A stretch of DNA of 64,000 bases, taken from contig VKHL01000116.1 in the NCBI GenBank assembly GCA_015146655.1, forward strand, positions 26,774 to 90,773, read 5' to 3'. The notes beneath the pieces are model-generated. The model made no database searches, was not told the origin of the DNA, and worked only from the letters and a program-made list of their open reading frames with translations. Made by a program: the position numbers and the translations under genes. This document shows, piece after piece, positions 11,295 through 21,122 of this stretch (the stretch's first letter is position 1; the number at the start of each line of letters is the position of its first letter). The stretch comes from Ochromonas danica (taxonomy: Eukaryota > Sar > Chrysophyceae > Chromulinales > Chromulinaceae).

Positions 11295-11408
11295 GCCACG
11301 TTAAAATAATCGACTTTGCCAACATTAGTCATTACAGGAACCATTGGCAAGCATTACTCAGACAACACCACATTAGATAACTAGAAGAGAGAGGACAGAG
11401 CGACCTTG

Positions 11409-13733
11409 CTATGTCTTCTTCACGAAGAGGCTCTCCAAGAAGTTCACCAACTTCGTCTGAGTGGGGATTGGTGCGTTGAACACTTCTCCACTCTGCGCCT
11501 TCTCAATGACGGCCGCGAGACGCGTGCCCTGGTCGATCGCGCGCTTAGCATCCAATTCCGAGGCGAGCAGGGATCCGCCGATCAAGAAAACCTTCTTCTT
11601 GGCCTCGATTAAGGGCTTTTCAAGAGTCCGCAAGGGCTCCTGGCCAGCACAGAGAATGACTGTGTCCACGGGCAGAGTGGTTCGCTGGCCAGCGCGTTCG
11701 ATCACCAAGCCATCGTCGTTCACCTCAATGTACTTGCACCCTGAGATTTCCTCCACTTGGCGCTTTTTCAAAGTGGCTCGGTGAATCCAGCCTGTAGTCT
11801 TGCCCAAGGAGGTGCCCAGGCGGCCAGGCTTGCGCTGCAGAAGGTACACTTTGCGAGGTGGCGCGACCTTCTCTGATCTCTTCAGACCGCCAGCGCGCAC
11901 TTCTTGGTCGATGCCCCAGTCGTTCAAAAACGCTTGCACAGCTTCTTTGTCAACCGTTGGCTTAGGTGCAGAGGCAGGAACGGGCTGTGTGCTGCCATGA
12001 TGACTGTCACCGTGTGTGATATAGTCTGCCACGTCAAAGCCAATCCCTCCGGCGCCAATAACTGCCACGGATGAGCCCACAGGCGAATGGTTCTTGAGCA
12101 GATCGTAATAGGAGAAGACTTTGACTTTGTCTGTCTTCACAGGAAGGCCGACATGTCGAGGCACCACACCAGTAGCGAGAACCACGGCTCCATAGTCTGC
12201 AGATATCAAATGGTCCGCGTGCACTTCGCGGCCAAGCCGAACGTCAACCTTGTGCTCCGCGAGCATCCTCTCGAAGTAACGCAATGTCTCATGGAACTCT
12301 TCTTTACCAGGAATTTGCTTCGCAAGATTGAACTGGCCGCCGATGCGATCTTCCTTGTCGAAGAGAGTGACGCGATGGCCACGCTGAGCGGCTGTGAGGG
12401 CACAGGCTAGCCCTGCAGGCCCTGCACCAACAACCGCCACTGCCATTCGCTCTTCCACCTTGGCAGGACTAATCACCAGCTCATGTTCGTGGCCAGCACG
12501 AGGGTTCACGAGACAAGACGCTCTCTTCTTCACGAAGATGTGGTCGAGACAAGCCTGGTTGCAGCCGATGCAGGTGTTGATCTGCTCTGCGCGGCCCTGT
12601 GCGGCCTTGGCCACTAAGAACGGATCCGCCAATAGCGGTCTCGCCATGGAGACCATGTCAGCCGATCCACTCGCAATAATGTCCTCAGCGGTGTCTGGAG
12701 CATTGATGCGATTCGTGGTGCAGAGCGGCAGGTCGGGCAGCTGCTGTTTGAGTTTGCCTGTCACCCAGCTGAAGGCTCCGCGAGGCACCATAGTGGCGAT
12801 AGTAGGCACACGAGCTTCATGCCACCCGATACCTGTGTTGATAATGGAAGCTCCAGCTGTCTTGATATCGTGTGCTAGTTCAACGATTTCTTCCCAAGAC
12901 GAGCCGTCCTCCACGAGATCGAGCATCGACAAGCGGTAAATGATAATGAACCGTGGCCCAGTGGCCGCTCGAATGCGCTTCACAACTTCGATAGCGAGGC
13001 GCTTTCTGTTGGCATAGCTTCCTCCCCATTCATCAGTGCGGTGGTTCGTTCGCTTGACAAGGAACTGGTTGATGAGGTAGCCCTCAGAGCCCATCACCTC
13101 CACGCCGTCATACCCTGCGCTCTGTGCCAGTGCCGCACATTTGGCAAAGTCATCAATCGTTCGGTGAACTTCAGCGGAGGAGAGAGCCTTGGGCGTGAAC
13201 CACCCGATGGGCGCCTTGAGTTCCGACGCGCTCACATTCCAGGGATGGTAAGCGTACCGCCCAGTGTGAAGAATCTGCAGGGCGATCTTGCCGCCATTCT
13301 CATGGACAGCCTGAGTAACCACTTTGTGGCACTTGGCTTCACTCTCCGTCGAGAGCTTTGATCCCAGGAAGTAGGCGCGGCCGGCATTGTTGGGCGAGAT
13401 GCCCCCTGTGACGATGATGCCCACGCCTCCCTTAGCGCGCTCCGCATAGAAAGCGGCCATGTGATCGAGATCTCCATGTAGAAGCACCCCGCCGGACTCT
13501 TCCAGGCCGGTGTGCATGGATCCCATGAGCACGCGGTTCTTCAACGTCACGCCATCGTGCAACTGCAGAGGAGACAACAAATGAGGATAGCTGGCACTGC
13601 TACTGTTGACTTGAGTGGAAGAGGAACTTAGATGCTTCTTCGTGAAGACAGCACGCAGTCTTTTGGGCACTCGGGTCAGCATAGGAGACGGGATGGATTG
13701 AATTCTGCTCAACAACAATGTCAACACGTCCAT
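11409..13733 (-). CDS. fadH: NADPH-dependent 2,4-dienoyl-CoA reductase, FadH type
   Basis: Single exon, 774 aa. Residues about 50-390 form an old-yellow-enzyme TIM barrel (FMN). A four-Cys iron-sulfur motif (CIGCNQACLDHIF, then a Cys in RASCLVNPRA) follows at about 390-411. An FAD/NADPH domain with VVGAGPAGLACA and a second nucleotide motif AVIGAGGIGFDVAD completes it. The order matches bacterial FadH, which reduces 2,4-dienoyl-CoA during beta-oxidation of unsaturated fatty acids. The 45-residue N-terminal extension is Ser/Arg-rich with few acids and could target a mitochondrion; the C-terminus VKKT is not a standard peroxisomal signal. The intronless prokaryotic-type structure suggests bacterial ancestry, which is an inference. 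Confidence 0.93.
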   Translation of the reverse strand: MDVLTLLLSRIQSIPSPMLTRVPKRLRAVFTKKHLSSSSTQVNSSSASYPHLLSPLQLHDGVTLKNRVLMGSMHTGLEESGGVLLHGDLDHMAAFYAERAKGGVGIIVTGGISPNNAGRAYFLGSKLSTESEAKCHKVVTQAVHENGGKIALQILHTGRYAYHPWNVSASELKAPIGWFTPKALSSAEVHRTIDDFAKCAALAQSAGYDGVEVMGSEGYLINQFLVKRTNHRTDEWGGSYANRKRLAIEVVKRIRAATGPRFIIIYRLSMLDLVEDGSSWEEIVELAHDIKTAGASIINTGIGWHEARVPTIATMVPRGAFSWVTGKLKQQLPDLPLCTTNRINAPDTAEDIIASGSADMVSMARPLLADPFLVAKAAQGRAEQINTCIGCNQACLDHIFVKKRASCLVNPRAGHEHELVISPAKVEERMAVAVVGAGPAGLACALTAAQRGHRVTLFDKEDRIGGQFNLAKQIPGKEEFHETLRYFERMLAEHKVDVRLGREVHADHLISADYGAVVLATGVVPRHVGLPVKTDKVKVFSYYDLLKNHSPVGSSVAVIGAGGIGFDVADYITHGDSHHGSTQPVPASAPKPTVDKEAVQAFLNDWGIDQEVRAGGLKRSEKVAPPRKVYLLQRKPGRLGTSLGKTTGWIHRATLKKRQVEEISGCKYIEVNDDGLVIERAGQRTTLPVDTVILCAGQEPLRTLEKPLIEAKKKVFLIGGSLLASELDAKRAIDQGTRLAAVIEKAQSGEVFNAPIPTQTKLVNFLESLFVKKT

Positions 13734-13951
13734 CTCACAGAGAAGGTAGTATTACTGCGCGGGACCGCCGTGGTGGTCCTGGCGAGAGGTGGAGGGACAG
13801 GAAGAAGCGCGTTTCTCAGGCCAGGAGGCGTTCTTTCCCCCAATGAGCAGCAGCAGCGGGCCAGGCCGCCAACTGTTGCTTTTGCTCGTCTTGCCTCGCA
13901 ATCATCGCGCGGCCATCGCCAGGAGTCCAACCCTTCTCTTTCCTCTGACAT

Positions 13952-15678
13952 ATGGTGCGAAACAAGGACCTTGCTAGCGCCATCGCGGCATTTGCCGCCC
14001 CCGTCGCGTTGACCTCGATTTATGTCAGCAGCGAAGTGTCGCGACCACTCGGCGCGCTGCTATTCTGTCTGACCTCTCTCACGGCGGTTCTTGCCGTCCT
14101 CATCCACTACTTCGAAACATACCTTAACAAGCAATTTCTGCGCATGCAGTTGCTGGCGGAGAAGTCCACGACCAGCCAGCAGGTGAGAGGCTTCTTCTGA
14201 TATCTTGATGCGCGCTGTTTTTGACGCGATCGTCGCTGTTCGTGCTGCTAGGAGCTCTCCATCGAGCAGATGGATGACTGCCTCGCGCATTACGCCTCAG
14301 TGTCTGACAAGGCGGCTTGTCTTCTCGCACTGCGCCAACTCCGCGAGCGAATCGGCGAGGCCGAGGCTGACGAGCAGAACGCCGTGCTGGACCACCTCGT
14401 GGACCTCTTGCGACTCGCCAAGGACCCAGACGACAAGATCCTTGAGCCTGCCGTGGACACGGTGATCGACCTCGTGCAGCAGCTGCCGCTGAGCGTGGAC
14501 CTCGTGGACCGCGCGGCGCTCGACATTTCCTCCACCCTCATAGCCGCTCTCTCCGCCGCCGCCGCCGCGGCCAAGACACGCTCTTTGCCTGCACGAGACC
14601 GCTATGGTCGTCTTTCGTGCAAACTGGTCGTGCTGCTCACTCTGTTAGCGCACAACTGCCCCGAAGCGCTGCAGGCGATGGAGCGGCCGATGGTCGCACA
14701 GCTTTTGCCTCTCTTGGCAGGCCGCAGACAAGAAGGACCTCCCGTCTCTTTGCGTCACCAGCTGCGTTTAGTTAGATGCTCGATATGTGCCCTGAAGGTA
14801 AGGCTCTTCTCTCTTTCCTCTGCTTGGCCTTCTCTCACCTTCTCTCTTGTCATGCTGTTGTCATGTCATGTTGCTGCTGCTGTCGTCAGGTCTTCTGCGT
14901 CAATCGCATCGCCTTTCTGGAGAGTTTTCTAGACTTAGAGGGGATTCATAGCCTCAAGCAAATCTTGGTGAGATTTGGCGTGGGCCGTTGGAGGAACGTG
15001 AACGTGAACATTGGCGCGGTTAGCATGAAGACGAGACGGCCAAGTCTCGGTCAGGTCGAGACCGGGAAGACGAGACGACCAAGTATCGGTCTGATGGGGG
15101 GCAGTCCAGTGCAAGTGGAGGGCGTGAAGACGAGAAGGCCAAGTCTCGGTCAGGTTGAGACCGGGAAGACGAGAAGGCCGAGCATCGGTCAGCCTGAGCC
15201 TGTGAAGGTGAAGGCGAGAAGAGCAAGCATCTGTCACGTTGGTGGAGTTGGAGGTGGCGGAGGAGGTCTAATGCTATTTGAGGATGACTCAGCGAAGAGC
15301 CGTGAAGCCGACGATAGGTTCAAAGTCGACCACTGTGATGAAGGCAAGCAAGGCGAGAAGCAGCTACGACTAGTTGAAGAAGAAGAGTGCGAAGACGGAG
15401 ATGACGAGAGGAATGAAGAAGAGAAGCGGCAGGAGGAGCAGGAGGTGGTCTACGAGGCGTTGCTGTTGCTCTCCCTGGTCGTCGTGGCGCCGCAGCATGC
15501 GACCGATGACGATCTCACCGTCTTCTCTCGCGCGCGGCAGATGTGCCTCGACCAGGCCATGGCGGAGACGCTCTTGTTCATTGAGCGTCGCTGCCAGTTG
15601 GATCGCGGCAGTTTGTGCGTGGACATTCAGGAAGTCGTGCGGCGCGTGCTGGCCAGCCTCAGCCTCGCGCTGTACTGA
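13952..15678 (+). CDS. Membrane protein with RRxS repeat array, unknown
   Basis: Three exons, 13952-14182, 14252-14797 and 14890-15678, give 521 aa. I do not recognise the family. Residues about 10-58 hold two hydrophobic segments (LASAIAAFAAPVALTSIYV and GALLFCLTSLTAVLAVLIH). Residues about 78-290 are Leu/Ala-rich helical sequence that could be armadillo- or HEAT-like. Residues about 305-375 are an imperfect repeat of KTRRPSLGQVETG, with Ser in RRxS context at about 311, 324, 344, 357 and 372. A Gly-rich hinge, an acidic stretch and another helical block follow. RRxS is the consensus for PKA-like kinases, so this is a candidate multisite substrate at a membrane. It is divergent from fadH, 218 bp away. 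Confidence 0.7.
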
Positions 15679-16117
15679 ACGAACAAACCCCTCGTAGTCG
15701 CTAGATCATCATCATCACCGTGTGTCGCTACACTTCGTCTCTGTCCTGTATATACGATATTCATTTATCACTTGCATGTCTAATCTCTTTGTTGGCAGTC
15801 CGCGCGATGCCTTGCTTGTGTTTGTGATAACAATAACATTATTTGTGTTGTGTGCTTGCTTGTTGTTGGTACTACTGCATGTGGAGGTGTTGGTCTGAGT
15901 AGATGGGTCTTGCTCTTTCTGTAATATTTATCTACCCGACTAGCTCTCTTATCACAACAAGTTATCAAACAAACAGCAAACAGAGCCTTGTCTCACTATT
16001 TTAACATCTCAAATGACAGCTTAGACTAATTAATGTTAGCACCACGAAGAAGAACAAACACCACGAAGAAGAGGGAAGGAAGCAGAAGTCGTCACTGACC
16101 GCTGCTTATGCTTATGC
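15679..16117. other. Intergenic between convergent genes
   Basis: AT-rich 3' regions of two convergent genes. Repeated ACCACGAAGAAGA segments (about 16041-16072) and TTATGC repeats (about 16105-16120) are present. No gene is seen. Confidence 0.5.
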
Positions 16118-18256
16118 TTAGCTGTCCTGGCGCATCGCCATGGACTGCAGCGCGGATTGCGATTGCGATGACTGCAGCACGGATTGTGACGCGTGCAGCG
16201 CTCGAGCCATTTTCTTGGTTTTGTATTCCTCGATGACTTTCTTGCGTTGCTCCTCGATGGAGGCCAGGCGACGCTCTATCTTCGCCTTCTCTCCCAGAAT
16301 CTTATTGCGCTTCTGCTTCATCTTGGCATTCTTCACTGCTTGGCTCTCGATGGTCTCGAGGTTGCGCTCCATCGTGCCGCTCTTCACTCCGAAGCCCGTG
16401 GACAGCGGAAGAGAGGAGGCGAGGGTGGTGGTCATGTAGGGGTCGCTCGTGTTGACTTGAGCGATGCCCAAACTCTGAGATGATCGTGCGCGAGTCATCA
16501 AGGCACTGCTGTAGGCTGAGGGCTCTCGAATGCGCGGCAGTGTGAGGCGCTCGTTGATCACGTCTGAGCCGAAGATTTGTCTGTTGAGCGCGTTGTAGTC
16601 GCAGCTGTCCGAGCCGTTGCTGTCGAACCACTTGACAGTGTCGCATAGATCACTCTCGCCCACGGAGATGCGCAGCTCAGCGAGCACTTGCCGCAGAGCG
16701 CTGAGGCCGATGGTGCCAGACCTCGAGGGGTCATAGCGCAGGCAAGTGCCGTGCAGCAAGTCGCGGCTCTCGACCTTTCCTTTCGCTCGCCGAACAAACT
16801 TCTCCAGGCCCTGCGAGATGGTTCGCAGACAATTCGAGACACTCGGAGGCGTGCGCTGCGTGGTGGTCATGCTGAGCGACTGCTGCGACTGGCTGGCCTT
16901 GGGGTCGGCGAGGAAGTGCCCCTCCTCCCTCTCCATGTCGTCGATGAACACGTTGTAGTGCATCTCTCCGTTATGGTTCACATCGTAGCAGCTGATCAAG
17001 GCCAGCGCCTCCTCTTCCGTGAGGTCGACGCCGAGTCTCTTGGCAGCGCCTCTCGCGTGGTCGACGGAGCAAATGCGGCCCGAGCCCAGGCGATCCCACG
17101 AGGCGAAGGCTTCGCGGATCCACGAAGTCATTGTCCCGCCCACTGAGTGCACTCGCTTAGCCAGATTGACTCGCACGTCATTCTTGAACTTCTCGAGCAC
17201 GCGGTTGGGCGGAGAGAGGAAAGGCTTGGGGATGAAGGGGTTCGCCGCGAGAGAGCGACTGGCCGCCTCCACCGCGCGAGGCGTCAGTTCCGTGAAGGTC
17301 AGGATGGGTTTGACGTCTTGACAGACGTCTTCGAGGAAGCGCTCGTAGTAGATCTGGCCGATACCCTTGCGGTCGTAATAGTCGACGATCTCCTTGGCCT
17401 GCGCCTCTGTGATCGCGAGTTTCATTCTCCGCCGACACGCCGCGACGAGTTCCTTCGGGTCGAGGCCGTTGGAGTAGTCGAAGTCGAACAAGGTGAACAT
17501 CTGTCGGATGTGCTGGTAGGGCGTGCCTCCTTCGCGTCTCATCGTGATGAGAAGAAAGTTGCGCACGGCCTCGAGGAACTTCTTCACGATGGGCGGCATC
17601 TGGACGAAGCGGTCGCCGATCTCCTCGAAGCGAACCTCCGATGAGTCTCGTGCCTCTTCCTAGACACACAATTCACTCATTAACATGGCAGGGGTAGGAG
17701 GAGGAGGTGGAGGTGCTACCTCTGCCTGGGTGACGAAGGCGATGATGGTGGGCTCTCCTCGCTGGATGTCCTTCAGCAGCTCGTGGTAGTCCATCTCATC
17801 GACGTGCAGGTTGGGCGGCTTGTAGTACCGCACGATCTCGAGGCAGTCCTGCAGGGAGACCTTGACCCCCAGAGACTTCATGCAGGACTGCAGCTCGTGG
17901 CCGTCGATGTAGCCCGACTTGTCCGCGTCCCAGTAGATGAACATGGAGCGGATGATGCTGTAGGGAGTGCCGCCCTTGTGCCTCATAGTGGCGCGCACGG
18001 CCTTCTTCAAGGAGCCGATGAACTTCAACACGTTCATGGGCAGAGCCTTCGTGTCCTCTTTGAACTTGCGCGCGTAGAACTGCTCGCGCCGCACGTCCTC
18101 CGAGGCGATGCTCTCCTTCAGCGCCATCCACTTCTTCAAAATGGTGTCGCGCTCGTTGCGGATGTAATTGCGGATCTCAAGGCGCACTTCTTGCACGTTA
18201 CGCTTCTCTCGCGAGGGAGGCGCCGCGCTGTCTTTCCTCTTCGGAGACTCTGACAT
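16118..18256 (-). CDS. Multi-EF-hand calcyphosine-like protein
   Basis: Two exons, 18256-17720 and 17659-16118, give 692 aa. Two homologous EF-hand modules begin with KKAVRATMRHKGGTPYS and RNFLLITMRREGGTPYQ; their loops are DADKSGYIDGHE and DFDYSNGLDPKE, each followed by a weaker second hand. Two more pairs follow (DRLGSGRICSVD with DVNHNGEMHYNV, and DPSRSGTIGLSA with DSNGSDSCDYNA). Several loops lack one or more oxygen ligands and may not bind calcium. The C-terminal 100 residues are a basic coiled coil (KMKQKRNKILGEKAKIERR) ending in a Ser/Gln-rich tail. An axonemal or cytoskeletal calcium-responsive role is possible but not shown. Confidence 0.75.
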
Positions 18257-18674
18257 CGCGGAGGAGGAGGAGGAGGAGATAAGGAGGTCTGACTAACCTA
18301 AACTAGACTAGAGGACTTCACTGCTAATCCAATCGATTGAGGGAGAAACGAAACCGTCAAGAGCAGAAACGCGTTTTATCGTAATCTGTTTATTACACAC
18401 TATACTGGACTATAGAGTATAGAGTATAGACTATAGACTACTCTATCGTGTACAGTACAATTAACAACAGTAGACTAGTGTAGACCTAGTGGTAGTCCAG
18501 TCTAGTGTCTACACTCTGTGGTGTACAGCGTACAGTCTAGACTAGTTTCTATAGACCTAGTGATGATGGTGGGGATGATGCGATGTTTCTAGTTTACCAG
18601 TTAAGACACGAGAGACTAGAAGGCGAAATAAGAAGACACAACGATGTAGGAGGAGGAGGAGGAGGAGGAGGAGG
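18257..18674. other. Intergenic with TAGTCTA-like simple repeats
   Basis: Dense CTATAGAG/TATAGACTA/GTCTAGAC sequence (about 18400-18560) and a GGA run (about 18648-18673) lie between two genes on the minus strand. The TATAGACTA words resemble the reverse complement of the heptamer array at 47311-48183. No gene is seen. Confidence 0.5.
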
Positions 18675-20767
18675 CTAGAATTGGAGAGGGCGCACGGCCA
18701 TGAAGGAGGCAATCACTTCGTCGGTGACTGCAGCGCGTCTGTCCTGGTGCTCCTTCACCATCTGCTGCAGCACTCCAATGAGCTCCTTCTTCACTTCCCC
18801 AGTGAGCATAGCACCCGAGCCATAGTCTCTGAGGATGTCTGCCAGGCGCTCGTCGTCTTCGAGGAAGAATCCCAGCCACTCGCAGGACACGTCCACCTCC
18901 ACGTTAGCACCCAGCTGGCGCTGCAGCTCGAGGGTCTCCCGCCCACCAGAGAAGGCGTGCTTGTTGATCTTGTCTTTGATCTGCTTGGCCGAGTCGGTCA
19001 CGTAGACCGCCGTGTTGGCCAGCGAGCCGGACATCTTCCCGCCGCGGCCCTGCAGGGGAGAGAAGAACTTGCAGTGCACCAGCGCTGGCTTGGAGAAGCC
19101 CAAGCGAGGCGCCACGTCGCGCGTCATGCGGAAGTAGGCGTCCTGGTCGATGCCGCAGGGGATGAGGCAGGGCATGCCCTTCAGACCTCTCAGCACGGTG
19201 GGGAAGGACTCGGAGAAGGCGGGCGAGGCCTGCACTGCGGGGAATGCGCTCTTGCCGATATTATCGCTGCCAGTGAAGCCAAAGATCGCTCGCGACTGGT
19301 TGTAAGTGGTCGCCTTCTGCACTCGCAGCACCACAGGATACATATGCTACACACATAACACGTACGTCATATACATAAATTAACACACATACAGCATAGC
19401 GTATTATATAACATATATATCATATGCATATGCTACACACACATAACATATATATCATATGCATATAACATATAACACACACATATATCATATATATAAC
19501 AAACGTAATGCTAACCTGGATGTAGTCCAAGTCTGAGAAGATGAAGGTCTTCTTTACATCAAAACCACAAGCGATGATGTCTTTGGCATTCTCGTAGGCC
19601 AATCTGAACCACAACACAGCAATAACAAATTAGGATAATAGTTAGTAACTAGAGGAGGTAATAGTGGTAATAGTATAATAGTAGAGGGGGGTGGTGGGGG
19701 TGCCTCAGTATTAATCAAGCTAGCATGATGGTTTGGTTTCATGCAAGAAGGTCTACCACTGTCACTGTCACTGTAGCAACAGTGATAGGGATAGAGGCTT
19801 CTCATCGAAATCCCTGTGCAATGCATGCCTTCCTCATTGGCTACCCCCTCCCCCTTCTGTCTCTCTCACACGATAAGACAGAAGAAGGAGAAGGAGAGAC
19901 ATATTGACTATGACGATGATGATGTCCTGCTGTCTGTCTCACCTGTGGCATTCCTCCAGGGTTAGCTCTTGCTTGAAGAGGAACTTCTCGTCGTCTGTCA
20001 GCTGACGTCATAATAACCCCAACAATAACAATAACAATAACAATCATTAATTAGTCAGTAAGATATAGAGATATAGAGAGATATAGGGGAGATGTGCGGT
20101 GTACCTGAATGACGAGAGGGCAGTCGAAGGTGTCCTGCAGCCACTTGGTGAAGTGGAAGGAGATGAGATGTCCGAGGTGCAGCGCGTCGGAGGAAGGGCC
20201 GCGGCCAGTGTAGAGGTAGAACTTCTGCCCCGCCTCGTAGAGGTCCAGCAGGTGGGAGAGGTCGCGGTGCGAGAAGAAGATTCCTCGCCGCAGGAAGCGA
20301 TGCGCCTTCTTGCCAGTCAGCCGCTCCATGCGCTCGATGAGGTCTGGGCCGAGGCGCTGCGAGCCGAAGGAGGAGATGAGCTTGTCGTAGTCGATGGCGC
20401 CCTCGCTCTCCACCGTCCAGGGATTCACCACTTGCTCTTTGGAGACATCCTCTGCGCTTTCTTTCTCCGCCACTTCTTCAAGATTCTGCATTTTGATGGG
20501 CTCCAGGTGGTAATTGTGTTTGAGAGGAGTCTTCGTGGGCCGTGCTAACGTGTCGCTGCTGGGAAGGTCTCCTGCTTTCGAGGAAGGCTTCGTGGGAGTT
20601 CTGGGAGTGTTGGAACCCTCGAGTTCTAGACTGAAGACGCAGAATTTGGTCGTCGAAACCAAAGACAGCAGGCTAGCCATAGAGTGACTCTTTTCTGGCC
20701 CAACAAGCGGGCTTGGGACTGCTGGGATGGCGCGCCATTGCGCCATATCGACAATGCCTCGCGCCAT
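18675..20767 (-). CDS. WARS1: Tryptophanyl-tRNA synthetase, eukaryotic type
   Basis: Four exons, 20767-20105, 20001-19943, 19603-19516 and 19346-18675, give 493 aa. All phases close and the protein is continuous with eukaryotic cytosolic WARS. The class I signature is [12 protein letters not shown] and the KMSKS-equivalent is KMSGS in [10 protein letters not shown]. Other conserved blocks are [33 protein letters not shown] and [13 protein letters not shown]. It charges tRNA-Trp. The first ATG is 20767, with alternatives at 20746 and 20680; the extension before KMQNLEEV is Ser/Thr/Pro-rich and could be an organellar leader or simply a eukaryotic appendage. Very short middle exons (59 and 88 nt) are notable. 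Confidence 0.9.
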
Positions 20768-21122
20768 TATGCCATCTGTCAACTTCCTCTTAAGTTAAAC
20801 AGCGGGAAAGGGGGGATTTTCGGATTTCCGTCCCCACCACTCTCTCATATTTGATGAGGTGCAGCGGGGCACACGAAAATGCAGAAACGAAAGTGGACCT
20901 CCACCACCAGTTGCGCTCCAGTCAGTCAATCACTGCGGGCTGCACTGCGGCGTGTGGCGCTTGGCTCGCTCCTCTCAACCAAACAAAGGCCTCATCATCC
21001 TTCCTTCCCTCGACAGAGACCGACCCTTCGCTGGCCCCTCTGCTTCATCGCGAGAAGAGTTCGTCCCTCCTTATATCTACCTTTCCTCCTCTATATTCCA
21101 CTGTTTAAGTCTTTCCCAAGTC
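20768..21122. promoter_or_regulatory. Divergent promoter region WARS1/LARP4
   Basis: This is the shared upstream region of two translation-related genes. CTCTTAAGTTAAAC at 20787-20800 recurs identically at 56285-56298 near the ABC1K start. No coding exon is seen. Confidence 0.45.
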
